A stretch of DNA of 64,000 nt from Actinomycetota bacterium (lineage in GTDB: Bacteria; Actinomycetota; Actinomycetes; Nanopelagicales; Nanopelagicaceae): NCBI GenBank assembly GCA_947372165.1, contig CANBSP010000006.1:1-64000 (forward strand), in the 5' to 3' direction. This document shows, in pieces, positions 17,593 through 27,127 of the stretch; the first letter of the stretch is position 1, and each line of letters begins with the position of its first letter. A model generated the notes under the pieces. It worked only from the letters and a program-made list of their open reading frames with translations. It made no database searches and was not told the DNA's origin. The position numbers and the translations under genes were made by a program.

Positions 17593-19750
17593 CCGGCGCA
17601 GATTGCGCTGGAGCTACGCCTGTTATGCGGGGGATTCGGAACTGAGCGATCTCACCGGTCGCATGGTCACGGGCGACCAAGGTGCCAAGTGAGATGGAGA
17701 GTGGATCAACAAGGCGATTCGAGACACCACCATTGGAATCGGCATAACCGATCGTGATGCTCGCCTGCTCTTCAATATATTGATTGAGCAGATCAAGGGT
17801 TTCATTTGCAGTCGTACGCGGAACCTCACGAGGCTTGTGTGATGTCGCCTTTTCACCAGCGCGAAGTGCTCGAACTGCAGCGGCAATGATCTTCTCGGTC
17901 GGAGCAGAATTTTCAGTAATGACGCGTGGTGGTCGTGGCCGACTCTTGGCGCGACGGATCGCGGGAGCAGAGATCAAAATACCAGTGCCATTCTCAACGG
18001 CAGGTAGATAACTTGCCTCGCGAAGTCGAGCAACTAATTCGTTGATCTCAACATCAGCAATGAGAACTTGTGGGGCCAACTTTCGAAGTCGGAGATCTTC
18101 AAGGTTCTTATCATGGATGATTTGAGCGATGAGCCCCTCATCTTCACAACGAATATATGAGTTGGCATGTCCGACGCGAAGACGACCGTGACGCTTGGCG
18201 ACATCATTGATTAAATATTCAAGTGGTTGCGGCATCGCAGTCCTTGAGGTCTTCTTTAAGAAGTCACGGATACTTTCGCCGGTCTTGCCGTGATCGAGCG
18301 CCCTGCGAATTGATCCTTCAGTAAAACGATAGACAGTTGCGCCGCCACGGCTCTCGATATCGGCGAGTGTGCCCATCTCATTTGCAATCTCAATGGTAAG
18401 TGGCCCCGGAGCGATCGCACTGTTATCAGCTTGAATCAAGATGTGGTCGACTGGCGCAGGAAGCGCTGCTTCGACACCAAGGTCTGAACCAGAAATGAGC
18501 GACTTTCCAAAGGAAGAGATGGCACCCTGGCCAGTGATACCAAGCCACTCGGCTTCGCGCAGAGCCCAAGTGAGGTAATCATTATTTGTTCGGGTTGGGA
18601 GATCGAATTTCATGCGATCTTGAAGTGAGGAGATCTCAGGATCTAACTCTGGAATAGTCGTGAGCAGCCCCAATAAGGTGCGTTTTAAGCCAGCAACGCC
18701 AGCGCGATCGAGTTCGGGACCGAGTGCTGCAACGCTCTTGGAATCACCCTTGCCAATCAATCCGGCAACGCGCGATGTCTCTAACCACAAGGTGACGAGT
18801 GTCTGCCAACGATCTTCTACGCCCTTTGTGAGCCAGAGATCAAAGGCGCTGGTGGGCAGGATCTGATCATCAGTATCAATAACGATCAAGCCACCGAGGA
18901 ATAGAACCTCTGCGACGAAGGCTGTGCAACTCTCATCGATACCAAGATGTTCGGCGGTCCGCTTAAGATCGCGAACACCAAGGCCACCGGATCGAAGGGC
19001 TGATGGCGGTTCATCTGACCAGTGATGTGCCAGTTCTTCGGCCCAACGGATAAAGGTTGAGATATTTGCAATCGCAGCGAGGTCTACCGCTTTCTGCTTT
19101 CGGGTAGCGCCCTTCACAATGGGTGCGGTGAGCTGTAACTCCTTAAAGACTTTTCCGCCACGAAGATGCATCGCAACTTCTCGAGGCAAGAGCAATGTTT
19201 GCGAATCAAAGGCGATGAGGAAGTTATTCTCAAGCAGCCACGTGATGGTTGGATTCGCTTTCTTCACATCTGCTACTTGACCACGTGGTGGACCCCAGAC
19301 CATCTTGTTCAATAATTCGATTGCACCTTTAGGGGCGCTATCGAGTGCATCGATGTTAATTTTCTTGGTGGCGATCGGTCCAAGACCTGCCGGGTTCTCA
19401 CCGATGAGAGTGCGAACATTTGCCGGGATCCGGAATTTCTCACCATCGGCATAAATAAGGGCGCGCTCTTCCAAGGTCGCTAATGCTGTCTTTGCGCTCT
19501 TATCAGTGATTCGCAATAGTTCTAATGGCGTAAATGGATCGGCAAGGGTTACTGCCGCGGTGAGAATATCGAATTCAAATTTATTCAGTGCATCTCTGGA
19601 TCGCAAGATACTTGGCATGGAAGAGGCACGCGCCGCCAGTGCAGAGAGATCTGTAGGTACTGGCGAGAGTAGATCAGGCCGGGCCGCAAAGAGGCGGGCA
19701 ATCTCTGCATCGCTTTTAGCGCGCAGGGCATCGGCAAATGAGCTAGACAT
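17585..19750 (-). CDS. Helicase_C_3 / WYL-like protein, conserved partner of bacterial XPB
   Basis: The product has 721 residues. It lacks Walker motifs but resembles the actinobacterial proteins annotated as XPB/Ssl2-like helicase conserved C-terminal domain (Helicase_C_3), whose mycobacterial member I recall as the neighbour of the XPB gene. The middle holds winged-helix-like segments. The last 60 residues (ITIGYADSNGG, then LVARDHATGEIAQFRIPRI) resemble a WYL ligand-binding domain. The gene opens an operon with the M20 peptidase and XPB. A role as accessory factor or regulator of XPB is inferred from context. TAATCT on the minus strand (19760-19765) lies 9 nt before the ATG. Confidence 0.75.
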   Translation of the reverse strand: MSSSFADALRAKSDAEIARLFAARPDLLSPVPTDLSALAARASSMPSILRSRDALNKFEFDILTAAVTLADPFTPLELLRITDKSAKTALATLEERALIYADGEKFRIPANVRTLIGENPAGLGPIATKKINIDALDSAPKGAIELLNKMVWGPPRGQVADVKKANPTITWLLENNFLIAFDSQTLLLPREVAMHLRGGKVFKELQLTAPIVKGATRKQKAVDLAAIANISTFIRWAEELAHHWSDEPPSALRSGGLGVRDLKRTAEHLGIDESCTAFVAEVLFLGGLIVIDTDDQILPTSAFDLWLTKGVEDRWQTLVTLWLETSRVAGLIGKGDSKSVAALGPELDRAGVAGLKRTLLGLLTTIPELDPEISSLQDRMKFDLPTRTNNDYLTWALREAEWLGITGQGAISSFGKSLISGSDLGVEAALPAPVDHILIQADNSAIAPGPLTIEIANEMGTLADIESRGGATVYRFTEGSIRRALDHGKTGESIRDFLKKTSRTAMPQPLEYLINDVAKRHGRLRVGHANSYIRCEDEGLIAQIIHDKNLEDLRLRKLAPQVLIADVEINELVARLREASYLPAVENGTGILISAPAIRRAKSRPRPPRVITENSAPTEKIIAAAVRALRAGEKATSHKPREVPRTTANETLDLLNQYIEEQASITIGYADSNGGVSNRLVDPLSISLGTLVARDHATGEIAQFRIPRITGVAPAQSAPGE

Positions 19751-19789
19751 AAGTGTCCTAGATTACCGAGGATTTGGGTGGATGATTTA

Positions 19790-20557
19790 CTACTTGCGGC
19801 GAATGCGCGGATTGAGCGCAGTCGTGAGAGTGGCGAGCCTGGAGATGATCGGTGTGATCAACTTCTTCAAGAGGCGAGCCCTACGGAAATCGTGGATCGG
19901 CCAGTGATCGCGGAGCGCACGGACCTGAAGCAAGGTATCTGGGTTGATAACGCGCGGCTTGCCAACAGCCTCAAGGAGTGGAATATCGTGATGGCTATCT
20001 GAATATGCATAAGAATTTCGCAGATCAATATTTTGTGACTTTGCCAGAGCATTCACGGCGATCGCCTTCTCTTGCCCGTGAAGCAGATTTCCTTCAAGTT
20101 GGCCGGTATAGATTCCATCAGCGACTTGAGCAACTGTTCCGAGCGCACCAGTGAAACCTAACTTTGATGCAATCAGGTCAGCCATCTCACTTGGTGATGC
20201 AGTGATGAGCCAGACCTCTTCGCCAGCGTTGAGATGATCATGAGCAATCTCGATTGTGCCTTGCCATAGGGCAGGGGAGACATAACGATCGTAGACATCT
20301 GAGGCGAGTGTCTCGAGCTCGCTCACCTTGTGGCCACGGATGAAGTCACAGGCTGCCTGTTGAACTCTGAGAATCTCCTCTTTATTTTCCTTGCCCGTTA
20401 ATTGATAACGAAGGTTGGCTAAGAGAAAGGCGAAGATATCGCGCCTATTGAAGAAGCCCCGTTGATACATCCCACGGCTGAGAAAGAAGAGGGAAGATCC
20501 CTGCATCAGCGTGTTATCGACATCAAAGAAGGCCACTCTTTTCTCAGTGAGTGCCAT
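19790..20557 (-). CDS. HAD-superfamily IB hydrolase (SerB-like phosphatase)
   Basis: The 255-residue protein carries HAD motif I FFDVDNTL with nucleophile D12 and D14, motif II Ser/Thr in WLITASPSEM, and motifs III/IV in YAYSDSHHDIPLLEAVG. The arrangement is that of HAD-IB phosphatases (SerB relatives) with an alpha-helical cap. It probably hydrolyses a phosphate monoester; phosphoserine is possible but not shown. It has its own leaderless promoter and diverges from the cytochrome c maturation operon across 78 bp. Confidence 0.85.
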   Translation of the reverse strand: MALTEKRVAFFDVDNTLMQGSSLFFLSRGMYQRGFFNRRDIFAFLLANLRYQLTGKENKEEILRVQQAACDFIRGHKVSELETLASDVYDRYVSPALWQGTIEIAHDHLNAGEEVWLITASPSEMADLIASKLGFTGALGTVAQVADGIYTGQLEGNLLHGQEKAIAVNALAKSQNIDLRNSYAYSDSHHDIPLLEAVGKPRVINPDTLLQVRALRDHWPIHDFRRARLLKKLITPIISRLATLTTALNPRIRRK

Positions 20558-20563
20558 GTCACT

Positions 20564-20569
20564 ACCCTA
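20564..20569 (-). promoter_or_regulatory. -10 element TAGGGT, leaderless promoter of the HAD hydrolase gene
   Basis: Minus-strand TAGGGT ends exactly 6 nt before the ATG at 20557. Confidence 0.6.
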
Positions 20570-20623
20570 GCGAACCTAACCAACCCAGATCAGCCTCAAG
20601 CGTCAGAGTCTCCGGAGCCCCTT

Positions 20624-20629
20624 TATGAT
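20624..20629 (+). promoter_or_regulatory. -10 element TATGAT, leaderless promoter of the ccs operon
   Basis: TATGAT ends exactly 6 nt before the ATG at 20636. It would start transcription of the five-gene operon ending at 24888. Confidence 0.65.
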
Positions 20630-20635
20630 TAGCCC

Positions 20636-21256
20636 ATGGGGGCCACAATTCACTTTCTTCGCCATGGCGAAGTATTCAATCCAGAGAAGATCCTCTATGG
20701 CCGCCAACCTGGTTGGTACCTCTCAGATCGTGGTCAAGAGATGGCGAAGTCTGTTGCGCAATGGTCGAAGGATCTTGATCTCGGCGCTGTACTTGCATCA
20801 CCACTTCAGCGCGCACAAGAGACCGCTACACCCGTAGCGCAAGCGCACGGTTTGAAAATCATTACCGATGATCGATTGATTGAAGCAGCCAATATCTTTG
20901 AAGGTCAGAAATTTGAGATGGGAAGTGGCGTTCTCAAGCATCCAAAGTCGTGGCGCTATCTCACCAAGCCTTGGGTGCCATCGTGGGGCGAACCTTATGA
21001 AGAACAAGTTGAGCGAATGCTCGCAGCCCTCTTCGCAGCACGCGATGCTGCTGGTGGTAAAGATGCACTCTGCGTCTCCCACCAACTCCCGATTTGGATT
21101 CTGCGATCAGCTGTTGAAGGTCGCCGGATGATGCATGACCCGCGCAAGCGCGAATGCACTCTCGCCTCTGTGACAAGTTTCCATCTCGATGATGATGGTC
21201 TGGTAAGTGGTACTTCATATACCGAGCCTGCAAAGCATCTCCTACCAACTCAATGA
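20636..21256 (+). CDS. Histidine phosphatase (phosphoglycerate mutase family)
   Basis: The 206-residue protein has the RHGE motif (R9, H10, G11, E12) with phospho-acceptor His10, the region LASPLQRAQETATP, and the second His in CVSHQLPIW. It belongs to the dPGM-like histidine phosphatases. The substrate is unknown; glycolytic mutase activity is not implied. It is the first gene of the cytochrome c maturation operon and overlaps the next gene by ATGA. I recall the same order (phosphatase, thioredoxin, ccdA, resB, ccsA) in mycobacteria. Confidence 0.85.
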   Translation: MGATIHFLRHGEVFNPEKILYGRQPGWYLSDRGQEMAKSVAQWSKDLDLGAVLASPLQRAQETATPVAQAHGLKIITDDRLIEAANIFEGQKFEMGSGVLKHPKSWRYLTKPWVPSWGEPYEEQVERMLAALFAARDAAGGKDALCVSHQLPIWILRSAVEGRRMMHDPRKRECTLASVTSFHLDDDGLVSGTSYTEPAKHLLPTQ

Positions 21257-21816
21257 AACGGACTCTTGCGCTCGCTTGCGCGCTCATCACACTGGGACTC
21301 TTAACAAGTTGTTCGAGCGGTGGCCTCTCCAAGTCGAATGAGAATGCCTTTGTCTCAGGTTCTGGAGTTGCTGTCTATATCAATCCCGCTGATCGCAAAC
21401 CAGCACCAGATATGATGGGTCCGACTCTCTCCGGCAAATCGCTCAAGATTGCCAAGAACCAAGAGGTCGTTGTGAATGTTTGGGCGTCGTGGTGTTCACC
21501 ATGTCGCGCCGAAGCGCCGTTGTTAGCAGATTTCGCCACACGATATGCCGGCAAGGTTCAATTCGTCGGTATCGTCACTCGAGACAATATTTCTTCTGCC
21601 GCCTCTTTTGTAAATCGCTTCAAGATTCCATATCCGAACTTCATTGATGACTCATTATTAGCTGCCTTTAGAGGGTCATTGGTACCCAATGCGATCCCAA
21701 CGACGTTGATTATTGATGCTAAAAACCGAGTCGCGGTACGGATCAGTGGCGAAGTTACCTTCGCGCTTCTTGATTCCATGATTAAAAAGGTAGCTCTGGA
21801 TACCGCCCATGCATAA
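21253..21816 (+). CDS. ccsX: TlpA/ResA-like thioredoxin lipoprotein (CcsX)
   Basis: The 187-residue product has a lipoprotein signal with lipobox LTSC (C20) and a thioredoxin fold with the redox motif WASWCSPC (C81, C84). Proteins of this type on the outer face of the membrane reduce the heme-binding cysteines of apocytochrome c. CcdA, encoded next, supplies electrons. The start overlaps the phosphatase stop by 4 nt and the stop overlaps ccdA by 8 nt. ResA is an equally valid name. Confidence 0.88.
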   Translation: MKRTLALACALITLGLLTSCSSGGLSKSNENAFVSGSGVAVYINPADRKPAPDMMGPTLSGKSLKIAKNQEVVVNVWASWCSPCRAEAPLLADFATRYAGKVQFVGIVTRDNISSAASFVNRFKIPYPNFIDDSLLAAFRGSLVPNAIPTTLIIDAKNRVAVRISGEVTFALLDSMIKKVALDTAHA

Positions 21817-22540
21817 CTTCTTCACGAATCAGATCCTGAGCGGAAACCTATTACTAGCCCTGATTGTCGCCCTCATCGCCGGACTTATCTCTTTCTTCTC
21901 GCCATGCGTTCTGCCACTTGTTCCTGGTTATCTCTCTTATGCAGCAGGTATGACTGATGTGAAGAGCAAAGGTCGAGTAGCACTTGGCTCGATCCTCTTT
22001 GTTGCTGGCTTCTCTGCACTCTTTATCTCCTATGGCGCACTCTTCGGTTCGCTCGGTTCAAAGATCAGCAACAGCTCACATTGGCTCACCATTGTCTTAG
22101 GTCTCTTAACAATTCTCATGGGCGTCATCTTCCTTTTCAATCAACGGTTCTATCGATCCTTCAAGCCACAATGGAAATCGAGCGCCGGTCTTATGGGAGC
22201 GCCTCTTCTCGGTTTTCTCTTTGGTCTTGGTTGGACTCCTTGCATTGGCCCAACACTTGGTGCAGTGCAAGCTCTCTCACTTCAATCATCGAGCGCTTCT
22301 CGTGGCGCGCTCCTGAGCGTTGCATACTGCGCAGGTCTGGGTCTTCCGTTGATTACCATCGGATTGTTCTTCGATCAATCTGCGAAGTTACGTCGATCAA
22401 TCTCACGACAGGGTGATCTCATGACAAAGTTTGGCGGCGCCTTCTTGATCGTTATTGGTCTTCTCCAGGTCTCAGGACTCTGGCTCTCACTCATGAACGC
22501 GCTACGAGATCTCATCTCAGGATTTATCCCGGTGGTTTAA
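21809..22540 (+). CDS. ccdA: CcdA, thiol-disulfide electron carrier of the membrane
   Basis: The 243-residue protein has about six membrane helices. Its two redox motifs are [16 protein letters not shown] near the N-terminus and [12 protein letters not shown] in the middle, the hallmark of CcdA / the DsbD membrane core. It carries electrons from cytoplasmic thioredoxin to the exported thioredoxin CcsX. The length is normal. The ResB gene begins directly after the stop (TAA then ATG). Confidence 0.93.
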   Translation: MHNFFTNQILSGNLLLALIVALIAGLISFFSPCVLPLVPGYLSYAAGMTDVKSKGRVALGSILFVAGFSALFISYGALFGSLGSKISNSSHWLTIVLGLLTILMGVIFLFNQRFYRSFKPQWKSSAGLMGAPLLGFLFGLGWTPCIGPTLGAVQALSLQSSSASRGALLSVAYCAGLGLPLITIGLFFDQSAKLRRSISRQGDLMTKFGGAFLIVIGLLQVSGLWLSLMNALRDLISGFIPVV

Positions 22541-23986
22541 ATGAATATTTTCCAATGGATGTGGCGCCAACTCACGAGCATGCGCACTGCTCTCATTTTG
22601 CTTCTCGCACTTGGTTTGGCATCGATTCCTGGTTCGCTCTTCCCGCAGCGCAATCAGAATCCCATGAAAGTTCAGGACTTTTTTAAGGCTAATCCGACCT
22701 TGGCACATTGGCTGGATAAGGCGAAGATCTTTGACCTCTATTCATCCCCATGGTTTAGCGCGATCTATATCTTGCTCTTCATCTCTCTTATCGGTTGCGT
22801 TCTACCTCGATCGTTCGAACATGCGAAGGCGATCGGTAAGAAACCACCACTTACGCCACGTTTTCTCGATCGAATGGAAGGCTTCGCCGAACTCGATCGC
22901 CCAATCGAGGGTGCACTCGATGATGCCCAGAAGTGGTTAAAGAAGAATCGCTTCCGAATCCGCCGAGAAGAGAGTTCGATCTCTGCAGAGAAGGGTTACT
23001 CACGAGAGACGGGTAATTTGCTCTTCCATCTCTCGCTCATTGTCATTCTCTTTGCCGTCGCTACCGGTGGTCTCTATGGCAGCAAGGGTGAAGCGATTCT
23101 CAATGTTGGTGATCGTTTTATCAATACTCCGACTTCATATGACAATATCTCATTCTCTAAATTCCAACGCGAAGGCGATATGGCGCCTTTCTCACTACGC
23201 ATTCTCGACTTCAAAGCGAGTTATGATGTTAAGACGAATGCGCCCACTGATTACACGCTGCAGGTCGCGGCAGCAAATCCAATTGGTAGTAAAGAAGAAG
23301 TGAAGATAATTAAAGTAAATAGCCCTCTGACCTACGGCAGTACCAAGGTATACCTGCAAGCTAATGGTTACTCACCTGTCGTTGCAGTTCGCGATAAGAC
23401 CGGGAAATTAATCTTTGAAGGTCCAGTCACCTTCTTGCCACAAGATGGGAACCTCACATCAATCGGCGCAATCAAATTACCTGATATGACACCCCAGATC
23501 GGCATGGTTGCATCGTTCTTGCCGACTGCAGATCGATCAGCGACTCGTGGCGCATTCTCAGCTTTCCCAGAAGTTCTCGACCCACGGCTCTTAGTCTCAG
23601 TCTGGATGGGCGATCTCGGCCTTGATAATGGCACGCCGCAATCTGTCTATCGAGTGGATACGAGCAAGATGCAACGCATCGGCCTCAAAGCGCTGGGATT
23701 AGGTGATGTTTATAACTTTGGTCAGGGGACGCTCACCTTTGAGGGGTATCGATCCTGGGTCAACCTGCAGATAGTTGATGACCCTGGAAAGATGTACGCA
23801 TTGGTTGGAGCGATCTTGGCAATCCTTGGGTTACTGACATCACTCTTTACACGCCAGCGCAGAATTTGGATCAAGATCGATAGTCGTGTTCAAATTGCTG
23901 GGTTGGCAAAGAATGGTGTTCCGGGGCTCGATGAAGAGTTGTCGGCGCTACAAGCAGCGCTCATGAGTAAGTCAGAGGAGGCATAA
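22541..23986 (+). CDS. resB: ResB / Ccs1, cytochrome c synthase subunit
   Basis: The 481-residue membrane protein fits ResB. The first three transmembrane segments lie near residues 17-35, 65-85 and 163-182. A large extracytoplasmic domain (about 190-425) follows, then a last helix near 430-450. ResB and CcsA form the System II heme channel and cytochrome c synthase. ResB sits between ccdA and ccsA in the operon. No unusual features. Confidence 0.9.
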   Translation: MNIFQWMWRQLTSMRTALILLLALGLASIPGSLFPQRNQNPMKVQDFFKANPTLAHWLDKAKIFDLYSSPWFSAIYILLFISLIGCVLPRSFEHAKAIGKKPPLTPRFLDRMEGFAELDRPIEGALDDAQKWLKKNRFRIRREESSISAEKGYSRETGNLLFHLSLIVILFAVATGGLYGSKGEAILNVGDRFINTPTSYDNISFSKFQREGDMAPFSLRILDFKASYDVKTNAPTDYTLQVAAANPIGSKEEVKIIKVNSPLTYGSTKVYLQANGYSPVVAVRDKTGKLIFEGPVTFLPQDGNLTSIGAIKLPDMTPQIGMVASFLPTADRSATRGAFSAFPEVLDPRLLVSVWMGDLGLDNGTPQSVYRVDTSKMQRIGLKALGLGDVYNFGQGTLTFEGYRSWVNLQIVDDPGKMYALVGAILAILGLLTSLFTRQRRIWIKIDSRVQIAGLAKNGVPGLDEELSALQAALMSKSEEA

Positions 23987-23991
23987 CAGAT

Positions 23992-24888
23992 ATGACATCA
24001 CGCAATCTCGCCTATCTATCTAATTATGCGATCTACTCCTCGATGGTGCTCTACACGATCGCCTTCTTCTCGCATGCGGTTGAAGTCTCTTTCTCGGTAA
24101 AGAACACCGAAGAGTCTGAGAAGACGACCTTTGATTTCTCTCGCACTGATCGCGCTGGTCGTATCGGAACCGCGATGATGATCCTTGGTTTCATATTCCT
24201 CTTCGCAGGTGTCATTCTCCGCGGCGCATCAGCACATCGCGTGCCATGGGGAAATATGTACGAGTTCTCGATTACTGGTGCCATGGCATTTAGTGGGGCC
24301 TACCTCTTCGCTCTTGCGAAATATAAGTTGCGTTGGCTTGGTCTTCCAGTATCGATTGCAGTCTTACTCACACTTGGTACGGCAATCACCGTCTTATATC
24401 GGCCAAGCGCACCATTGGTGCCGGCGCTGAAATCAACCTGGCTTGCGATCCATGTATCTGCTGCAATTGTTTCTGGTGGAGTCTTCTTACTCGCCAATAC
24501 GATCGCCGCTACCTATCTCTATCTAGATCGTATGGAGGCACGTGGTGAGAGAAGTGCATGGGCTAAGAAGTTGCCGACACTTGAAGTCTTGGATCAACTC
24601 TCTTATCGTCTCGTCGCTTTCGTCTTCCCACTCTGGACATTTGCAGTAATCGCCGGAGCTATCTGGGCTGAATCTGCTTGGGGTCGCTACTGGGGTTGGG
24701 ATCCAAAGGAGACCTGGGCATTCATTACGTGGGTTGCTTACGCCGCATATCTTCATGCCCGCGTGACAGCTGGTTGGCGTGGCCGCAAAGCAGCATGGCT
24801 ATGTCTCTTCGCCGGTTCGACATTCCTCTTTAACTACGTCTACGTAAATATCTGGGGCACAGGGCGCCACACATATTCAGGTCTCTAA
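23992..24888 (+). CDS. ccsA: CcsA (ResC), heme handling / cytochrome c synthase subunit
   Basis: The 298-residue polytopic protein has the tryptophan-rich heme-handling motif YWGWDPKETWAFITW near residues 231-245, diagnostic of the CcsA/CcmC/CcmF family, and conserved external histidines such as in WLAIHVSAA. Together with ResB it attaches heme to apocytochrome c. A GAGGAGG sequence ahead of the ATG overlaps the end of resB. The gene closes the operon. An 8-bp triple repeat lies just behind it. Confidence 0.93.
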   Translation: MTSRNLAYLSNYAIYSSMVLYTIAFFSHAVEVSFSVKNTEESEKTTFDFSRTDRAGRIGTAMMILGFIFLFAGVILRGASAHRVPWGNMYEFSITGAMAFSGAYLFALAKYKLRWLGLPVSIAVLLTLGTAITVLYRPSAPLVPALKSTWLAIHVSAAIVSGGVFLLANTIAATYLYLDRMEARGERSAWAKKLPTLEVLDQLSYRLVAFVFPLWTFAVIAGAIWAESAWGRYWGWDPKETWAFITWVAYAAYLHARVTAGWRGRKAAWLCLFAGSTFLFNYVYVNIWGTGRHTYSGL

Positions 24889-24899
24889 CGGGTTTTGTT

Positions 24900-24923
24900 A
24901 GCGGTCCAGCGGTCCAGCGGTCT
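24900..24923. repeat. Three tandem copies of an 8-bp unit (AGCGGTCC)
   Basis: AGCGGTCC occurs twice, then AGCGGTCT, without spacers. The array fills most of the 33-bp gap between two convergent genes and touches the stop codon of the minus-strand gene. Confidence 0.9.
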
Positions 24924-25191
24924 AGAGGTTTCTTAAGAAATCTGGGTTGTCATCCGGTGGAATATCGCGGGTAGGCCCGCGGCGAGGTGGACGAGTTGAA
25001 CCACCATTGTTCTTGCGGCCCCACAGAATCCAGAGAAGTGAACCGATTAATCCAAAGAGAATGACGATGATCAACCAGGCCCATTTAGGCCATTTGATAA
25101 AGCTCTCTTGTGGCTTGCGAGCAACATCAAAGAGAGCGTAAATCTGCACGCCGAAACCGAGAAGGACTAAGAGCGCATCTAGCTTGATCAT
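24922..25191 (-). CDS. Small membrane protein with PLDc_N (phospholipase D-nuclease N-terminal) domain
   Basis: The 89-residue protein has two hydrophobic helices (about 5-23 and 38-57) with the intervening FDVARKPQESF and ending WILWGRKN, the pattern of the PLDc_N/Cardiolipase_N module found alone in many actinobacterial small proteins. A charged proline-rich tail follows. Function unknown; it lacks any catalytic HKD motif. It starts 9 nt after the menA stop, so it is the last gene of the menE-menA operon. Confidence 0.75.
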   Translation of the reverse strand: MIKLDALLVLLGFGVQIYALFDVARKPQESFIKWPKWAWLIIVILFGLIGSLLWILWGRKNNGGSTRPPRRGPTRDIPPDDNPDFLRNL

Positions 25192-25200
25192 GGTCGTAGT

Positions 25201-26073
25201 TTATCGCTTTGCAAGCAGTGCCATGGCAAGAGTGGTTGAGAGAATTAAGTGCAACCGGCCCACCTTGCCGAGCAAGGGAATGAGATCGGCGCCCTTTGCA
25301 CCATCCCAGATCGAGCGTGAGATCACCGCCGTTGTTGGAAGTAAGAGGAGAGTGGCAACTGCCCACGGTGTGATGGTGATGCAGATCAGGCAGACGATAT
25401 GTGCGCTCATCAAGAGTCCAATGAAGGCGATTCGAGCATTGTGATCACCAAGACGTACCGCGAGAGTTCGCTTCCCGACAGTCGCATCCTTTGGTAGATC
25501 GCGCAGGTTGTTAATAGCCAAGATCGCACAGGCGAGCGACCCAACTGGGATCGCGACAAGGAGGGATTGCCAGGAGATCTTCTCTGATTGAACGAGATAA
25601 CTGCCAACTGTGGCAACAATGCCAAAGAACATAAAGACCGAAACTTCACCGAACCCTTTGTAGCCATAAGGGTTCTTGCCGCCGGTGTAATACCAAGCAG
25701 CGAGAATGGAGATTGCGCCGACACCGACTAACCACCACGATGTTCGAGCGCTGAGTATTAATCCGATAACTGCTGCAAAGGAGAAGGTGAGAATCGCGGC
25801 GCGCTTTACTGCTTCTGGTGTTGCAAGGCCGCTGCCGACGAGACGAATCGGTCCGACTCGCACTGCATCAGTGCCACGAACACCATCTGAATAATCGTTC
25901 GAGTAATTCACGCCGACTTGAAGGGCGAGGCTTACAAGTAGGGCCAAGATCGCATTGATCATGTTGATGTGCACGTGATCGGTATGGCGAAGAGCAGTTC
26001 CGACTAATACGGGGGCGATGGCGGCAGGCAGGGTCTTAGGCCGTGCACCAGCAATCCACTTATTTTCAGGCAT
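25201..26073 (-). CDS. menA: MenA, 1,4-dihydroxy-2-naphthoate polyprenyltransferase
   Basis: This 290-residue UbiA-family membrane enzyme has both Asp-rich motifs: NDYSDGVRGTD (about 59-69) and NNLRDLPKDATVGKRTLAVRLG (about 188-209). About eight or nine helices are visible. It joins a polyprenyl diphosphate to DHNA, giving demethylmenaquinone. The prenyl donor is probably made by the synthase at 47633 and the product methylated by UbiE at 31894. The ATG overlaps the menE stop by one base (TAATG). Confidence 0.93.
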   Translation of the reverse strand: MPENKWIAGARPKTLPAAIAPVLVGTALRHTDHVHINMINAILALLVSLALQVGVNYSNDYSDGVRGTDAVRVGPIRLVGSGLATPEAVKRAAILTFSFAAVIGLILSARTSWWLVGVGAISILAAWYYTGGKNPYGYKGFGEVSVFMFFGIVATVGSYLVQSEKISWQSLLVAIPVGSLACAILAINNLRDLPKDATVGKRTLAVRLGDHNARIAFIGLLMSAHIVCLICITITPWAVATLLLLPTTAVISRSIWDGAKGADLIPLLGKVGRLHLILSTTLAMALLAKR

Positions 26074-27119
26074 TAACCGAGTCTGCCAAAGATTTCGGCG
26101 AGAGTCTTGCGATCGGGCTTACCGAGGGCTGTGAGAGGTAACTCAATTTGGGGTGCGAAGCGCTTAGGCGATGCGTGAGGGCCAAATCGCGCACGTAGTC
26201 GCTCGCGGACCAACGCTTCATCGATCGGGCCATCGGAGGCGATCGCAAGTGCTTGACCCCATTCTGGATCAGGCAGGCCAATTGCGATGTATCGCTGAGT
26301 CGAACCATCGTTGAGAAACTCTGTAATCGCGCTAAGAGAGAGTTTCTCACCGCCAGTGTTGATCTGATCATCGATTCGACCAGTGACAGTCAAGATTCCA
26401 TCTTTCATTTCACCGGCATCACTTGTTCTAAAGGGACGATCACTAAATGCTTCTTCACCAAGATATCCGATCGCCTTCATCGGGCCATTGAGTTCGATGA
26501 CACCATCAACTATTTCGATCGTTACACCATTGAGGGCTTCGCCGTTATAGACGCAGCCACCCGACATCTCGGTCATTCCATAACTTCGTACAACATTGAT
26601 ACCAGCCATTCCCGCCGCATTTAACAATTCACGAGGAGTTGCGGCTGCGCCAACTAATACCGCTTTGGCATTCATCAAATGTTCGAGCAATTGTTGATCG
26701 CCATTGAGCGCTCGATGTAGTTGAGTTGGCACAATCGCCGTGAAATCTGCATCGTCATCAACACCAACAAGATCACTGCCTAACGCGAGTGATCTGACGA
26801 GAACATTTACGCCAGCAATATGCGTTGTGGGCAGAAGCAGAGACCATCGATCACGGGCTGTCGCACCTAAATAGTCATGTGATGCATCTGCTGATGAGAG
26901 AAGTGCCGAAGCTGAAAGAGCGACAGATTTAGGAGCGCCGCTCGATCCACTTGTTGGAAGAACTACAGCGCAGCCGGTTGGCACGGAAGTGAAGGTTGTG
27001 GCACCAAATGCAAGAGCTGGGCCGTCGCCGTAGAGAAGATCGCGCAGAACCTCGAGTTGTTGTGCAATTGCCCACTCTGCGGGCACGCTCATCAGAGGCT
27101 GCAGTGACGAATTCTCCAT
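26073..27119 (-). CDS. menE: MenE, o-succinylbenzoate-CoA ligase (short form)
   Basis: The 348-residue adenylate-forming enzyme has the AMP-binding P-loop LPTSGSSGAPKSVAL (54-68), A5 motif YGMTEMSGG (180-188), hinge region TGRIDDQINTGGEKLS (near 240-255) and a C-terminal lysine motif GKPDRKTL. About 100 residues of the N-terminal domain seen in enterobacterial MenE are missing, a short form I believe common in actinobacteria. It activates o-succinylbenzoate for MenB. It diverges from menB with only 20 bp between start codons. A TAGCCT hexamer 9 nt upstream is the best -10 candidate. Confidence 0.88.
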   Translation of the reverse strand: MENSSLQPLMSVPAEWAIAQQLEVLRDLLYGDGPALAFGATTFTSVPTGCAVVLPTSGSSGAPKSVALSASALLSSADASHDYLGATARDRWSLLLPTTHIAGVNVLVRSLALGSDLVGVDDDADFTAIVPTQLHRALNGDQQLLEHLMNAKAVLVGAAATPRELLNAAGMAGINVVRSYGMTEMSGGCVYNGEALNGVTIEIVDGVIELNGPMKAIGYLGEEAFSDRPFRTSDAGEMKDGILTVTGRIDDQINTGGEKLSLSAITEFLNDGSTQRYIAIGLPDPEWGQALAIASDGPIDEALVRERLRARFGPHASPKRFAPQIELPLTALGKPDRKTLAEIFGRLG

Positions 27120-27127
27120 GATGGACG

